Positions 8,257-17,241 of a DNA stretch of 64,000 nt are shown here, piece after piece. The DNA is from Rhizobium sp. N324. GTDB taxonomy: Bacteria; Pseudomonadota; Alphaproteobacteria; Rhizobiales; Rhizobiaceae. Position 1 is the stretch's first letter. The number at the start of each line of letters is the position of its first letter. The notes under the pieces are model-generated. The model ran no database searches. It was not told the DNA's origin and saw only the letters and a list, made by a program, of their open reading frames with translations. The stretch is taken from assembly GCF_001664485.1 (NCBI RefSeq), contig NZ_CP013633.1:186001-250000 (forward strand), in the 5' to 3' direction. The position numbers and the translations under genes were made by a program.

Positions 8257-9189
8257 ATGTATCAGGTCTTCAGCTTCGTCGACGGACAGTTCAAGACACC
8301 GCTGGAAAACTTCATTTCCTCCGGCACCTCAAATATCGCCAGCTGGGTCAGCGGCCCGCTGACGGCGGCACTCACCCTCTATGTCGTGCTCTACGGCTAT
8401 CTCGTTCTGCGCGGCTCCGTGCAGGAACCGATCCTCGAATTCGCCTTCCGGGCGATGAAGCTCGCCATCATCGTCATGCTGGTGAGGAACGCCGGCGACT
8501 ATCAGACCTACGTCACCAATATCTTCTTCGATGCGCTGCCGCGCGAAATCTCGCAGGCGCTGAATTCGGGCACGGCGCCGAGCGCGTCGACCTTCGACAG
8601 CCTGCTCGATAAGGGCCAGAAATGCGCCAAAGAGATATGGTCGCGGGGCTCCTGGCCTATCGATATCGTCACCGGCGTGGGCGGCCTACTGGTTATCGGC
8701 GCAAGCTTTCTTGTCGCGGCGATCGGTTATATAGTTTCGCTCTATGCCCGGCTGGCGCTTGCCATCGTGCTGGCAATAGGTCCGATCTTCATCGCGCTCG
8801 CCATGTTCCAGTCGACCCGCCGGTTCACGGAATCCTGGATCGGCCAGCTCGTCAATTTCGTCATCCTTCAGGTCCTGGTCGTTGCCATCGGCTCGCTGCT
8901 GATCACCTGCATCGATACGACGTTTACGGCGATCGAAAACTATAGCGACGTGCTGATGCGGCCGATCGCGCTCTGCGCTATTTGCGTTGCCGCCCTCTAC
9001 GTCTTCTACCAACTGCCCGGCATTGCTTCGGCTCTTGCGGCGGGCGGGGCGTCGCTCACCTACGGCTACGGCGCCGCCCGCGATGCGCACGAAAGCACGC
9101 TCGCCTGGGCGACATCCCACACAGTAAGAGCGGTCGGCCGCGGCGCGCGTTCCGTCGGCCGCCGCCTGACGCCAGGCCGGACCGAATGA
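8257..9189 (+). CDS. virB6: VirB6, polytopic inner-membrane channel protein
   Basis: A 310-residue protein with hydrophobic segments near residues 35-55, 67-80, 135-160, 165-185, 205-225 and 235-260, matching the TrbL/VirB6 family. The loop between the second and third segments (DALPREISQALNSGTAPSAS) is periplasmic in the family and contacts DNA during transfer. The ATG at 8257 is preceded by GGGAGG; the longer reading frame from 8185 overlaps the upstream lipoprotein. The C-terminal tail is basic (RAVGRGARSVGRRLTPG) and probably cytoplasmic. Confidence 0.92.
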   Translation: MYQVFSFVDGQFKTPLENFISSGTSNIASWVSGPLTAALTLYVVLYGYLVLRGSVQEPILEFAFRAMKLAIIVMLVRNAGDYQTYVTNIFFDALPREISQALNSGTAPSASTFDSLLDKGQKCAKEIWSRGSWPIDIVTGVGGLLVIGASFLVAAIGYIVSLYARLALAIVLAIGPIFIALAMFQSTRRFTESWIGQLVNFVILQVLVVAIGSLLITCIDTTFTAIENYSDVLMRPIALCAICVAALYVFYQLPGIASALAAGGASLTYGYGAARDAHESTLAWATSHTVRAVGRGARSVGRRLTPGRTE

Positions 9190-9228
9190 CGGTCACCAAC
9201 GCTTCAGACAATTGAACAGGTTTTTTCG

Positions 9229-9518
9229 ATGCTTCGTATCGTTTTGTCGTTTTTGCTGACCGCCGGTCTCGTAGGCTGCGGTTCGATTTCCCACCCGCTG
9301 CCCAAATGTGATGGCTATTCCCGCCGGCCGTTGAACCGGCCGATGTGGCAGTGGCAAGACCGGATAGTGGGGCAACAAAGCAGCCGACCACCGGTGCTGT
9401 TGCCACGGAGCCGACCAGTCACGCCGGCGCCTATGTGCAGGAGCCGCCCCCGGCGATGTCGGCCGCCTTCGGCCATTTCGATGTCGCTGGCTCCTACCAT
9501 CCATGCGAGGGCAGGTGA
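9229..9518 (+). pseudogene. virB7: VirB7 lipoprotein gene split by a frameshift
   Basis: The first frame encodes a lipoprotein signal and start of VirB7: MLRIVLSFLLTAGLVGCGSI with lipobox LVGC, then KCDGYSRRPLNRPMWQW. The expected continuation is in another frame (PDSGATKQPTTGAVATEPTS, later YVQEPPPAMSAAFGHFDVAG and SYHPCEGR) and ends with TGA at 9516-9518, one base before virB8. A frame change between about 9345 and 9360 is therefore needed for a normal product. As it stands, the first frame runs on without a stop into virB8 and would give a 320-residue fusion. Either a real mutation or a sequencing error explains this; the outer-membrane core needs VirB7 to anchor VirB9. Confidence 0.85.
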
Positions 9519-9519
9519 C

Positions 9520-10191
9520 ATGGTGACTACGGACAGCCTCAAAAGTTACTTCGATAAGGCCCGCCGGTTCGATCAGGACCGGATGATCCAAGTTGAACGC
9601 TCCGCCCGCATTGCCTGGTTCGTCGCGGTTTGCGCCAGCGTCCTTGCCGGCGTCTCGATATTTGCGGTCGCCGGCCTCACGCCTCTGAAAACCGTCGAAC
9701 CTTTCGTCGTGCGGGTCGATAATTCCACCGGCATCGTCGATGTGGTCTCGGCGCTGACATCGACCGCCGGCACCTACGACGAGGCGGTCACAAAGTATTT
9801 TGCCGCCAAATATGTCCGCGCCCGCGAAGGTTATGTCTGGAGCGAGGGCGAGGAGAATTTCCGCAGCGTCGCCTTGCTGTCGACACAGCCGGAACAGACG
9901 CGGTTTGCAGCGGTCTATCGCGGCAGCAATCCGGAATCCCCGCAGAACATCTATGGCCGCAGCGCCACCTCGCGGATCAACATCGTTTCCATCTCGCTGA
10001 TCAACGCCAATGTGGCGTCAGTCCGCTATATGAGAACCGTGACCCGTGGTGACGAGGTGCGCACCACGCACTGGGTTGCGACCCTGACCTTCTCCTATGC
10101 CAACGCTCCGATGTCCTCGACCGATCGGCTGATCAATCCGCTCGGCTTCGTCGTCAGCGAATATCGCGCCGATCCGGAGGCCATCAATTGA
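9520..10191 (+). CDS. virB8: VirB8, inner-membrane assembly factor
   Basis: A 223-residue bitopic protein: a short cytoplasmic N-terminus (MVTTDSLKSYFDKARRFDQD), one membrane segment at about residues 28-48 (IAWFVAVCASVLAGVSIFAV) and a periplasmic domain with the family's YFAAKYVRAREGY and VRYMRTV stretches. VirB8 nucleates assembly and binds VirB10. The ATG at 9520 comes right after the out-of-frame end of virB7; the open frame from 9229 continues into it only because virB7 is shifted. The stop overlaps virB9 by four bases. Confidence 0.93.
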   Translation: MVTTDSLKSYFDKARRFDQDRMIQVERSARIAWFVAVCASVLAGVSIFAVAGLTPLKTVEPFVVRVDNSTGIVDVVSALTSTAGTYDEAVTKYFAAKYVRAREGYVWSEGEENFRSVALLSTQPEQTRFAAVYRGSNPESPQNIYGRSATSRINIVSISLINANVASVRYMRTVTRGDEVRTTHWVATLTFSYANAPMSSTDRLINPLGFVVSEYRADPEAIN

Positions 10192-11045
10192 GACCGCACT
10201 TTCTCCTTCCGCTCATTCTGGCTGTCGGCTTTTCCTCGGCGGCGCTTGCCCTCGAAACGCCACGCGGCGCCGCGCAGGACAGCCGCATCCGCTTCGTCGA
10301 TTACCAACCCTATGACATCACCAAAGTCGTCGGCACGCTCCGGTCTTTGGTGCAGATCGAGTTCGCAGCCGAGGAGGAAATCGCCCATGTCGCTCTCGGC
10401 AACAGCGTCGCCTGGGAAGTGGCGCCGGCCGGCAACATCCTGTTCCTGAAGCCCAGGGAAAACCAGCCGGTGACGAATATCTCGGTGGTGACGACGCGAC
10501 GGGACGGATCGACCCGCAGCTATCAGATGGAACTCACCGTCCGTGACGGCAGCGTCGAAGCCGGTCAGAACACCTATTTCTATGTGAAATACCGCTATCC
10601 CGCTGATGAGGCGGAGCGGCGCCGCCAGGAAGCAGCTGCGCGCGCGCAGGCGGCACAGGCCGGCGAGGCCGATCGCGTGCTTGCCCTTCACGAAACCTAT
10701 GGACCGCGCAACTGGCGTTATTCGGTGCAGGGATCCCAGGCGCTCGAACCGCAAGCGGTCTATGACAACGGCAAGGTCACCACCTTCGCCTTTGCCGGCA
10801 ACCAGGAAATGCCGGCGATCTATATGGAAAACTCCGACGGCAGCGAAAGCCTGGTTCCGAAGTCCGTCGACGGCAATCTCGTCCTCGTTCACGCGATCAG
10901 CCGCAAGTTCATACTGCGCCGGGGCGGCGACGTGCTTTGCGTCTTCAACGAAGCCTACGATCGCGTCGGCATCAATCCCGAGACCAACACGACGTCACCA
11001 TCGGTCGAGCGCGTCGTCAAAGTGCCGCCCGGCGCGGCGCAATAG
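10188..11045 (+). CDS. virB9: VirB9, outer-membrane core complex subunit
   Basis: A 285-residue exported protein with a signal peptide ending near AALALETP. It shows the VirB9/CagX layout: an N-terminal beta domain (SRIRFVDYQPYDITKVVGTL, then IEFAAEEEIAHVALGNSVAW), a central linker rich in Ala/Gln/Arg, and a C-terminal domain (YGPRNWRYSVQGSQALEPQAV, later YDNGKVTTFAFAGNQEMPAI) that binds VirB7. The stop TAG is embedded in the virB10 ribosome binding site (TAGGAGG). Confidence 0.93.
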   Translation: MRPHFLLPLILAVGFSSAALALETPRGAAQDSRIRFVDYQPYDITKVVGTLRSLVQIEFAAEEEIAHVALGNSVAWEVAPAGNILFLKPRENQPVTNISVVTTRRDGSTRSYQMELTVRDGSVEAGQNTYFYVKYRYPADEAERRRQEAAARAQAAQAGEADRVLALHETYGPRNWRYSVQGSQALEPQAVYDNGKVTTFAFAGNQEMPAIYMENSDGSESLVPKSVDGNLVLVHAISRKFILRRGGDVLCVFNEAYDRVGINPETNTTSPSVERVVKVPPGAAQ

Positions 11046-11053
11046 GAGGTGAC

Positions 11054-12226
11054 ATGGCCGAGGAAGAGATGACCCAGATCCCGGGCGAGCGCGCCGAGAC
11101 GTCGGCCGGTGGCCGGCTCGACAATAACCCGATCCTCAAACGCGGCGCTGTCGCCTTGGCGATCGTCGTCTTTGTCGCCTTTGCTCTCTGGTCAATGCGA
11201 GGGCAGGACAAACCGTCAGACGGTGCCCAGCAGGAGCGGGTCGTCATCCGGCAGACATCGGATTTCGAACCGGCGAAGGAGCCACAGCCGGTGGCGCCGC
11301 CGCCGCAGGTCCAGCTCCCGACGCCTGTCGCCGCCGAGCAGGCGCCGACCGACGATGACAAGCTGCTCGATGCTGGCCGCCGTGCGCCGGTCATTGCCTA
11401 TGGCGGCGAGAAATCGCCGGCGAAACGGCGCCAGGATCAGAATGCGGCGGCGGATCAGGCTTCGAGCTATGTGTCGCTCGGCAACAATCAAGCAGCCCTC
11501 GGATCGCAGGGCGAAAACGAAGATCAGCGCTTCAACCGCTTGCTGACGCCGACGCCGTTGCAGGGATCGCGCGCCGGCACGCTTGGCAACCGCGATTTTA
11601 TCGTCGCGATGGGGACATCTATCCCATGCGTTCTGGAAACGGCTCTCTCCTCCGATCAGCCGGGGTTCACGAGCTGCGTCATCAACCGGGACGTTCTCTC
11701 AGATAACGGCCGCGTGGTGCTGATGGAAAAAGGTACGCAGGTCGTCGGCGAATATCGCGGCGGCATTCGCCGCGGGCAAAAGCGCCTGTTTGTCCTCTGG
11801 AACCGGGCGAAGACGCCGAAAGGCGTGATCATCACTCTGGCATCGCCGGCAACCGATGCGCTTGGCCGGGCGGGCATCGACGGCTATGTGGACACCCATT
11901 GGTGGGAGCGGTTCGGCAGCGCAATGCTCTTGTCGATCGTCGGTGATGCCAGTTCCTATGCCAGCAGCCGGCTGCAGGACAGCGACGTCGAAGCGCAAAA
12001 TACCACCAGCGCCGGTCAGCAGGCAGCGGCGATCGCCGTCGAGCAGTCAATCAACATTCCCCCGACCCTGATGAAACATCAGGGCGAGCTCGTTTCGATC
12101 TTCGTCGCACGCGACCTCGATTTCTCAAGCGTCTACCGGCTTCGTGTGACCGAGCCCCGCAATCGTGTCTATGACCGTGCTGTCCTCGGGGATTTCAGCC
12201 CCTCCTCGAAGCTCGTGACAAAATAG
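11054..12226 (+). CDS. virB10: VirB10, inner-to-outer membrane scaffold and energy sensor
   Basis: A 390-residue protein with a cytoplasmic N-terminus, one membrane segment at about residues 32-50 (GAVALAIVVFVAFALW), a Pro-rich periplasmic linker (VAPPPQVQLPTPVAAEQAP) and the C-terminal TrbI/VirB10 beta-barrel domain (TPTPLQGSRAGTLGNRDFIV, then TSIPCVLETALSSDQPG). The ATG follows AGGAGGT directly. The cap domain forms the outer-membrane pore with VirB7 and VirB9. Gene order and motifs make this secure. Confidence 0.95.
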   Translation: MAEEEMTQIPGERAETSAGGRLDNNPILKRGAVALAIVVFVAFALWSMRGQDKPSDGAQQERVVIRQTSDFEPAKEPQPVAPPPQVQLPTPVAAEQAPTDDDKLLDAGRRAPVIAYGGEKSPAKRRQDQNAAADQASSYVSLGNNQAALGSQGENEDQRFNRLLTPTPLQGSRAGTLGNRDFIVAMGTSIPCVLETALSSDQPGFTSCVINRDVLSDNGRVVLMEKGTQVVGEYRGGIRRGQKRLFVLWNRAKTPKGVIITLASPATDALGRAGIDGYVDTHWWERFGSAMLLSIVGDASSYASSRLQDSDVEAQNTTSAGQQAAAIAVEQSINIPPTLMKHQGELVSIFVARDLDFSSVYRLRVTEPRNRVYDRAVLGDFSPSSKLVTK

Positions 12227-12234
12227 GTTCGACA

Positions 12235-13263
12235 ATGACTGAAGCTGCCGACTCCGGCGTCGTGCGCGAACTGCTTTCGCCACTATCACGCTTCCTACGC
12301 GACAAGACGCTCTATGAGGTCATCGTCAACCGGCCGGGACAGGTCGTCACGGAGGGTAGGGACGGATGGCAGACCTATGAGATGCCCGAACTTTCGTTCG
12401 ACCGGCTGATGCGTCTCGCCCGCGCCGTCGCGAGCTTCTCCGATCAATCGATCGACGAGACGCGGCCGATCCTGTCGGCGACCCTGCCGGATGATGAGCG
12501 GATCCAGATCGTCATCCCGCCGGCAACGACGAAGGGAACCGTCAGCATTACCATCCGCAAGCCGTCCTCCGTGTCGCTGACCCTGGAGGATCTCGATCAT
12601 GGAGGATTGTTCGCCGATGTCTTGCCGGCCCAAGACGACGGGCGACGATCAGACCACAGGCTGTTGGAATACTATCGCATCGGCGCCTACAAGGCGTTTC
12701 TCCGGGAGGCGGTGTTCGCCAGAAAGAACATCATCATCTCCGGCGCAACCGGGTCGGGAAAAACAACTCTATCGAAAGCGCTGATCCGCCACATTCCGCA
12801 AAATGAGCGGATTATTTCCATCGAGGACACACCGGAGCTGGTCGTCCCGCAGCCCAATCATGTTCGGCTCTTCTATTCCAAAGGCGGGCAGGGGCTCGCC
12901 AAGGTCGGCGCGAAGGACCTGCTCGAATCCTGCCTGCGCATGCGGCCCGACCGCATTTTGCTGCAGGAACTGCGGGACGGGACGGCATTCTACTACATCC
13001 GCAATGTCAACTCCGGCCATCCTGGCTCCATCACCACGGTCCATGCCGACTCGGCCCGCCTCGCCTTTGAGCAGCTGACTTTGCTGGTCAAGGAGTCGGA
13101 GGGTGGTGGGGACCTCGAACGGCACGACATCCGCGAGATGTTGACGATCGCGGTCGACATCATCATCCAATGCAAGCGGATCGACGGCCGGTTTCGGGTG
13201 AGCGAGATCTACTATCGAGACGCCGCGACTGACCTCGGCCGCTCTTCGTCGGATCGAGCTTAA
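12235..13263 (+). CDS. virB11: VirB11, hexameric secretion ATPase
   Basis: A 342-residue traffic ATPase of the GSPII_E/VirB11 family. Walker A is GATGSGKTTL at about residues 169-178; the Asp box is SIEDTPELVVPQPNHVRLF; Walker B is around MRPDRILLQELRDGTAF; the His box is NSGHPGSITTVHADS. It forms a ring at the inner membrane that switches the machine between pilus assembly and DNA transfer. It is the last gene of the virB operon; no clear terminator follows in the 110 bases before the next, opposite-strand gene. Confidence 0.95.
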   Translation: MTEAADSGVVRELLSPLSRFLRDKTLYEVIVNRPGQVVTEGRDGWQTYEMPELSFDRLMRLARAVASFSDQSIDETRPILSATLPDDERIQIVIPPATTKGTVSITIRKPSSVSLTLEDLDHGGLFADVLPAQDDGRRSDHRLLEYYRIGAYKAFLREAVFARKNIIISGATGSGKTTLSKALIRHIPQNERIISIEDTPELVVPQPNHVRLFYSKGGQGLAKVGAKDLLESCLRMRPDRILLQELRDGTAFYYIRNVNSGHPGSITTVHADSARLAFEQLTLLVKESEGGGDLERHDIREMLTIAVDIIIQCKRIDGRFRVSEIYYRDAATDLGRSSSDRA

Positions 13264-13376
13264 CGGGTTGCGTCCGGGCCTCTAACAATTCTGTCGGTCT
13301 CGACCGTCAGTCCAATTGTGCGGCCTTCTCACGCAGGACCACTGAAAACGCGCGGAGCCCCTGATGGTCCAGTGCA

Positions 13377-13883
13377 TCAATGAATTCGTGAACCGCCGGC
13401 ACCGTCTTCCGTAAATTCAACCGGGCGCCTGATGCTGTCGATCAATGCGCTCGAAAAGGTGGAATGGAGGCCCACGAGGAAATTGTCTGGCGATGCGCAG
13501 GCCACCCCATGAGGCCGAAGGTCCGCGGCTGGGAAATCCTTGAGATTCCACGTGACAATCACAGAAGCCTTTCCGGCGATGGCTGCAGCTAAAACATGAC
13601 GATCATCCGGATCCGGTAGCGAGAGGTCGGGGATGAGAATTCGGTGGTTGCCGACATCGGCATCGGGCAAAACTTCCTTGATCCGATCACGGGTCGCTTC
13701 CAGACGGGAGAAGGGTATCTCGGGTGAGCCGATGGCCAGATTGCGAATCCACTCGGCGTGGATGTCGTCGGTCCAGCGTGCGTCGACGAGACCGTCGAAA
13801 GCATACTGGACCAAGACATTACGCAAATGGAAAGGGTAGAGGACGCAGGCATCATAGACCGCGACAGGCGGCTTAGAGGCCAT
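13377..13883 (-). CDS. PIN-domain ribonuclease toxin
   Basis: A 168-residue PIN-domain protein. The acidic residues of the PIN active site can be seen in VAVYDACVLYPFHLRNVL (first Asp), in the central Glu/Asp region, and in SLPDPDDRHVLAAAIAGKAS followed by VIVTWNLKDFP. PIN toxins of type II toxin-antitoxin systems cleave RNA. It lies immediately downstream of a helix-turn-helix antitoxin gene and overlaps it by about 11 bases, the usual arrangement. On a conjugative plasmid such a pair stabilises inheritance. Confidence 0.85.
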   Translation of the reverse strand: MASKPPVAVYDACVLYPFHLRNVLVQYAFDGLVDARWTDDIHAEWIRNLAIGSPEIPFSRLEATRDRIKEVLPDADVGNHRILIPDLSLPDPDDRHVLAAAIAGKASVIVTWNLKDFPAADLRPHGVACASPDNFLVGLHSTFSSALIDSIRRPVEFTEDGAGGSRIH

Positions 13884-14319
13884 GATTGACGATCAGATCC
13901 TCTGTGTCCTCGGCCAGCGCGTCGAGGCTTTTCTGGCGAGCATCGAGCTTGGCCTTGAGCGCGAGAACATCCTTCAACTTTGCTCGGCGGTGCTTGCCGA
14001 CATAGCGGAAGGGCAGATCGCCGCGATCCATGCGCAGCACCACGAGAGGACGTGAGATGCCGAGGATGGTGGAGGCGTCGGTCGGGCTCAATTCCTGATC
14101 TTCCGTGAGCACGGCAACACGCTTGCCGCGCAACAGATGATCGAGGAGTGCTTCGACAGGTGCGAGAGCCGAGGCTGGGAGAGAAAGGGTTTGAAGTTGT
14201 CCACCTTCACGGCGAATCCGTAGTTCCAGTTGGTCGCCCTCCGCCAGATTTGGCATAGGCGCGACGGCCTTGCGGTCGCGATCCGACAATTTGGTAAATT
14301 GAAGAACATGGCTGGTCAT
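13873..14319 (-). CDS. Excisionase-like helix-turn-helix antitoxin
   Basis: A 148-residue protein. Residues about 70-125 form an excisionase/MerR-like DNA-binding domain (LSPTDASTILGISRPLVVLR followed by GDLPFRYVGKHRRAKLKDVL). The N-terminal part (EGDQLELRIRREGGQLQTLS) is probably dimerising, and the acidic C-terminus (LDALAEDTEDLIVNHGL) may wrap the toxin. The ATG at 14319 gives a start MTSHVLQFTKLSDRD; a longer frame to 14394 lacks family support. It precedes and overlaps the PIN toxin gene, so the two are one operon that the antitoxin probably represses. Confidence 0.82.
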   Translation of the reverse strand: MTSHVLQFTKLSDRDRKAVAPMPNLAEGDQLELRIRREGGQLQTLSLPASALAPVEALLDHLLRGKRVAVLTEDQELSPTDASTILGISRPLVVLRMDRGDLPFRYVGKHRRAKLKDVLALKAKLDARQKSLDALAEDTEDLIVNHGL

Positions 14320-14829
14320 GGCGAACACCTCTGACCATGTATATAGGGCAAGTCGCTCATAACTGCGATAACTGAAATATCCTCCGCTTTCCATCTCCGA
14401 TTTCTGGGTGCCATAGGAGCGCGCGGCGAACGAGCTCGAGCCGCCAACTTGAAGCGTGGGTTACCGCCAACGGCAAGCGCTCCGCTTTCGATGTGATCGT
14501 GCAATGCAAAGGGACCGCCTCACCAACTATGCAGAAAAATAGGGCCGCTGGAAAACCAGGGCCCTTTAAGGTGCGAAGGTCAATAACCTTCAGAGGGGAA
14601 CAGCTGATGCGATGGCACTGGGAGGAAATCCATCGACTGCATCAACTGGAGGCAATATGCTCATATTTTGACCGCTTGGTAAAACATTTTTTGTGCAGTG
14701 CAGCTATGCAGAAATGGCAGAGGGTTCTCTGGGCCTATTTGACCGGGATATAGCTACACGCAGTCGGGATCGCCCGCGATTCCTTCCTTTTGGGGCGCCT
14801 ACGTCGCTGACCAAGGAGGCTGGTGTGGA
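14320..14829. other. Intergenic stretch with one terminator-like hairpin
   Basis: No convincing gene is seen in this stretch. An inverted repeat with one bulged base (GGGCC-g-CTGG, loop AAAA, CCAG-GGCCC) spans 14542-14564 and may act as a terminator. The toxin-antitoxin promoter must lie near 14320-14400, where the sequence is AT-richer. Confidence 0.4.
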
Positions 14830-16044
14830 TCATGGCGGCCGCGGCATTTCGCCGTCGGCCACACGCCAGATCCACGGCGTCATCTCGGCTCTCGCGGCGA
14901 TCATCTCATTCAGTGCAACCTCATAGTCTTCGTCGGCCGTTGTCGGAACAATGAACATGGCGATCGGCGCTGGCCTTGCCTCCGGTAAGGTCACGGAGGC
15001 AATCGGTTGGTTGCGCGAAAGATCGAACCGGAGTCCTTTCACGCTCCTTCGCTTCAGGCTTGAGAGCCGCTCCAGGAGACGCTGTTCATGAATGGTTTCG
15101 AACGGGATCCAGTTCTCGTTGACCACCATCAGCGCCACTTCCTCGACCGAAGCTATCCCCGCTCCCGAAATGCCGAAGGTGGCGATGACGATGAGATGAA
15201 ACCCCTCGTTGGATCGCCACAGTTCCAGTTCGGTTTCATATCGGGCATTCAACCGTTTCCACGCACCCTCATCGAGCATGAAGGGGAAAGGCAGGTGGCG
15301 CACCAGCATCTTCTGGCCATCGCGCGCTGAGGAAAATTCCTTTACCTCTCCGACGGTCATCATCAGTTTCCGCGGACCGGGACCGGTTAACTGGGCACCG
15401 GCCAACATAGCCGCACGCCGCGCTGAAATCCCCTCTTTGTCGTCCTGATGAAACACTTCCGGGACAAACAAGATATCGCTGAGAGGGCCACCGCGGACGA
15501 TCATCTGCTTTGCCGCGTTCACCAGACTGCTGCGCACGCGCCCCCAGCCGCGTTTCCCGGCCCATAGCGAGGTCCATTCCGTCAGCTCCCCCATGTCCCA
15601 GAGATAATGGAGCATCGCCCTGAGCGAGAGCTTCTTGGGCTCGCTTCGCACAGTCTCCGACGGCTCCGAAGGCGATGTCGACGTCGATCGGCCCCCTCGT
15701 TTCGACAGCGAAAAATCGAGTTTCAGCGTTGCCGCACCGGTCGCCGCGTCGATTTGGATGGCGTTGCCGATCAACGGCCCGAGGCCGGATAGCTCATACG
15801 GCGGGTCGTAAGACGAGCAGCCGGGATCATGCTGCCGGCCTGAGAGCGGCATGCGTTTGATCAGGAATTGGCCATCCATCCGGGCAATGTACATCGGCAC
15901 CGGCGGTTGCCGACACGGGCAAAATGGCCTGAGCTTCTGTTCGTAAGCGCGTTCGAGCTGCGGCAGAAACTCTGGAGAACTGTCGTCGAACGCCTGGTTG
16001 CCGATCAAAAACTGTCGCACGTCGTTCCTCCCTTGCCTGACCAA
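14830..16044 (-). CDS. DUF1173-family plasmid protein
   Basis: A 404-residue protein of the DUF1173 family, typical of proteobacterial and especially rhizobial conjugative plasmids. An N-terminal Cys-containing region (YEQKLRPFCPCRQPPVPMYI, then SGRQHDPGCSSYDPPYEL) has pairs of cysteines that could bind a metal. A central helical domain (LHYLWDMGELTEWTSLWAGK) and a conserved C-terminal domain (PFPFMLDEGAWKRLNARYET) follow. No biochemical role is known to me; its place near tra genes suggests a part in transfer or establishment. Fifty-one bases upstream of its start is a copy of the TATACT-N13-TAGT motif, so it may be co-regulated with virB and tra. Confidence 0.88.
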   Translation of the reverse strand: MVRQGRNDVRQFLIGNQAFDDSSPEFLPQLERAYEQKLRPFCPCRQPPVPMYIARMDGQFLIKRMPLSGRQHDPGCSSYDPPYELSGLGPLIGNAIQIDAATGAATLKLDFSLSKRGGRSTSTSPSEPSETVRSEPKKLSLRAMLHYLWDMGELTEWTSLWAGKRGWGRVRSSLVNAAKQMIVRGGPLSDILFVPEVFHQDDKEGISARRAAMLAGAQLTGPGPRKLMMTVGEVKEFSSARDGQKMLVRHLPFPFMLDEGAWKRLNARYETELELWRSNEGFHLIVIATFGISGAGIASVEEVALMVVNENWIPFETIHEQRLLERLSSLKRRSVKGLRFDLSRNQPIASVTLPEARPAPIAMFIVPTTADEDYEVALNEMIAARAEMTPWIWRVADGEMPRPP

Positions 16045-16094
16045 AGGCTGATCGAGCCGTAAAAGGAAGGCGTAGCATGAGCTTCGCGGACTTT

Positions 16095-16117
16095 ACTAGC
16101 GCAAATTAGTTAGTATA
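16095..16117 (-). promoter_or_regulatory. Candidate operator, TATACT-N13-TAGT, copy 2
   Basis: Read on the minus strand, towards the DUF1173 gene, the sequence is TATACT, 13 bases, TAGT. The first half (TATACTAACTA) is identical to the copy beside traC at 23355. It is embedded in an AT-rich region that could hold the promoter. Confidence 0.55.
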
Positions 16118-16332
16118 TAAATGTTACGGCCGCTGGGGCCGATTTCAACGCCATAGGCAGGAAAGAAGATACGTGCATTCCAGCCTCCAAAAATTAAAAT
16201 TAACGATCATGATAATTAGAAGTCAACGGTGCGTTGATTAGACGTCAGCCCGTCAAAATGTAGAGGCTGCGCCAGCATAAAGTGAGTTCTAATCGCGGGC
16301 TACCCAGCCCTTCGAGCCGGCCGGCGCTGAAC

Positions 16333-16590
16333 CGCCAATCACCTTGCCGCCTTCGGACTGCCCGATGGCTGCCGGCGTCTCTACATCGCAGCTGACGCCG
16401 ATGCGGCCGGCCGGCACGTATCGAGGGATTGAGCTGCCGCGCCCAGGCGCTGGGGATCCTGCCGCTAGTGCTTGCCCCGGAGCTCGGCGACTTCAACGAG
16501 GATCTGCGCCGGCTCAGCCCGGAACGGCTCATCGCTAATCTCAGGGCGCAGCTCGTTCTGGAAAACGCTCTGGCCTTTCTGCCCGCATGA
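16333..16590 (+). pseudogene. Toprim/primase-like protein, C-terminal remnant
   Basis: One frame reads LAAFGLPDGCRRLYIAADAD, then AAGRHVSRD and a stop; the DAD motif is the acidic metal site of a Toprim domain as found in plasmid DNA primases. A second frame continues ALGILPLVLAPELGDFNEDL, then RRLSPERLIANLRAQL and a natural-looking end ENALAFLPA. The gene is therefore shifted, and its upstream part is missing or unrecognisable. Intact relatives on rhizobial plasmids are larger and include a zinc-finger and catalytic primase region. Confidence 0.72.
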
Positions 16591-16754
16591 TCGAGCCGGA
16601 CGGGGAAGGTGAGGGCGTGAGGGCCTACAGGATGGCCGGTCTCTGCCGGTCGCCGCACGGGTAGGCGCCCGCCCGCGGGCCTGCCGAGAGGCGACCCTTA
16701 CCATGCGGCGGGCGGGCCTTCAGCGGGTCGCTCAGGTTTCTTCCCCTGGCTTCC

Positions 16755-16892
16755 CGCCGCAATGACGACATGCTCTCGGTCATGCCGGCTGGCGTCGTCA
16801 TGTTCCCCGGCTCCGGCATTACCGGCAATCTGGCCGACAAGGCCCGCCGACTTGGCATCTCCGTTTGGCAAGCGGCGGGAGATGGCGCGTAA
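16755..16892 (+). pseudogene. DUF2493-family C-terminal fragment
   Basis: The frame ending at TAA 16890-16892 reads RRNDDMLSVMPAGVVMFPGS then GITGNLADKARRLGISVWQ, the end of DUF2493 (SLOG-like nucleotide-binding) proteins that often follow Toprim genes on rhizobial plasmids. Only about 45 codons are left and no upstream domain was found. A short product from the ATG at 16770 is possible but unlikely to be functional. Confidence 0.65.
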
Positions 16893-16974
16893 GCCATCTG
16901 TCCATACGGCTGAAGGAGATGCTTGCATTTCGTAAAAATTGTGTACACATTTGCCGTTGAAACGGAGCTTCGCC

Positions 16975-17241
16975 ATGACCCAATCTCGGCAGCAAATACC
17001 ATCTCCCCGCCGTGTCGGCGTGCGGGAATTTCGCGGCAACCTGACGTCTTTCCTCAAGCAGGTCGAAGACGGCCAGCGGTTCGTCCTGACGTCGCATCAC
17101 AAGGTTGTCGCCGAAATCGGCCCGCCGTCAGCCGGCGTCGTCATGCGGAAACCAGGCGCGCTGCGCGGAAAGATCAAAGTTGCCGATGACTTCGATGGTC
17201 TGCCGGCGGATGTTTTGAAGTCCATGGAAGACGGGACGTGA
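16975..17241 (+). CDS. Phd/YefM-type antitoxin
   Basis: An 88-residue antitoxin of the Phd/YefM family. The DNA-binding N-terminal half carries VGVREFRGNLTSFLKQVEDG, matching the family's conserved pattern, and the C-terminal half (KIKVADDFDGLPADVLKSME) is the toxin-neutralising tail found with VapC partners. A TTG start 36 bases upstream is possible, but MTQSRQQ fits the family and follows a GGAG. The gene overlaps the start of the next gene (GTGA), which encodes the cognate PIN toxin, but that gene has an internal stop. Confidence 0.87.
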   Translation: MTQSRQQIPSPRRVGVREFRGNLTSFLKQVEDGQRFVLTSHHKVVAEIGPPSAGVVMRKPGALRGKIKVADDFDGLPADVLKSMEDGT

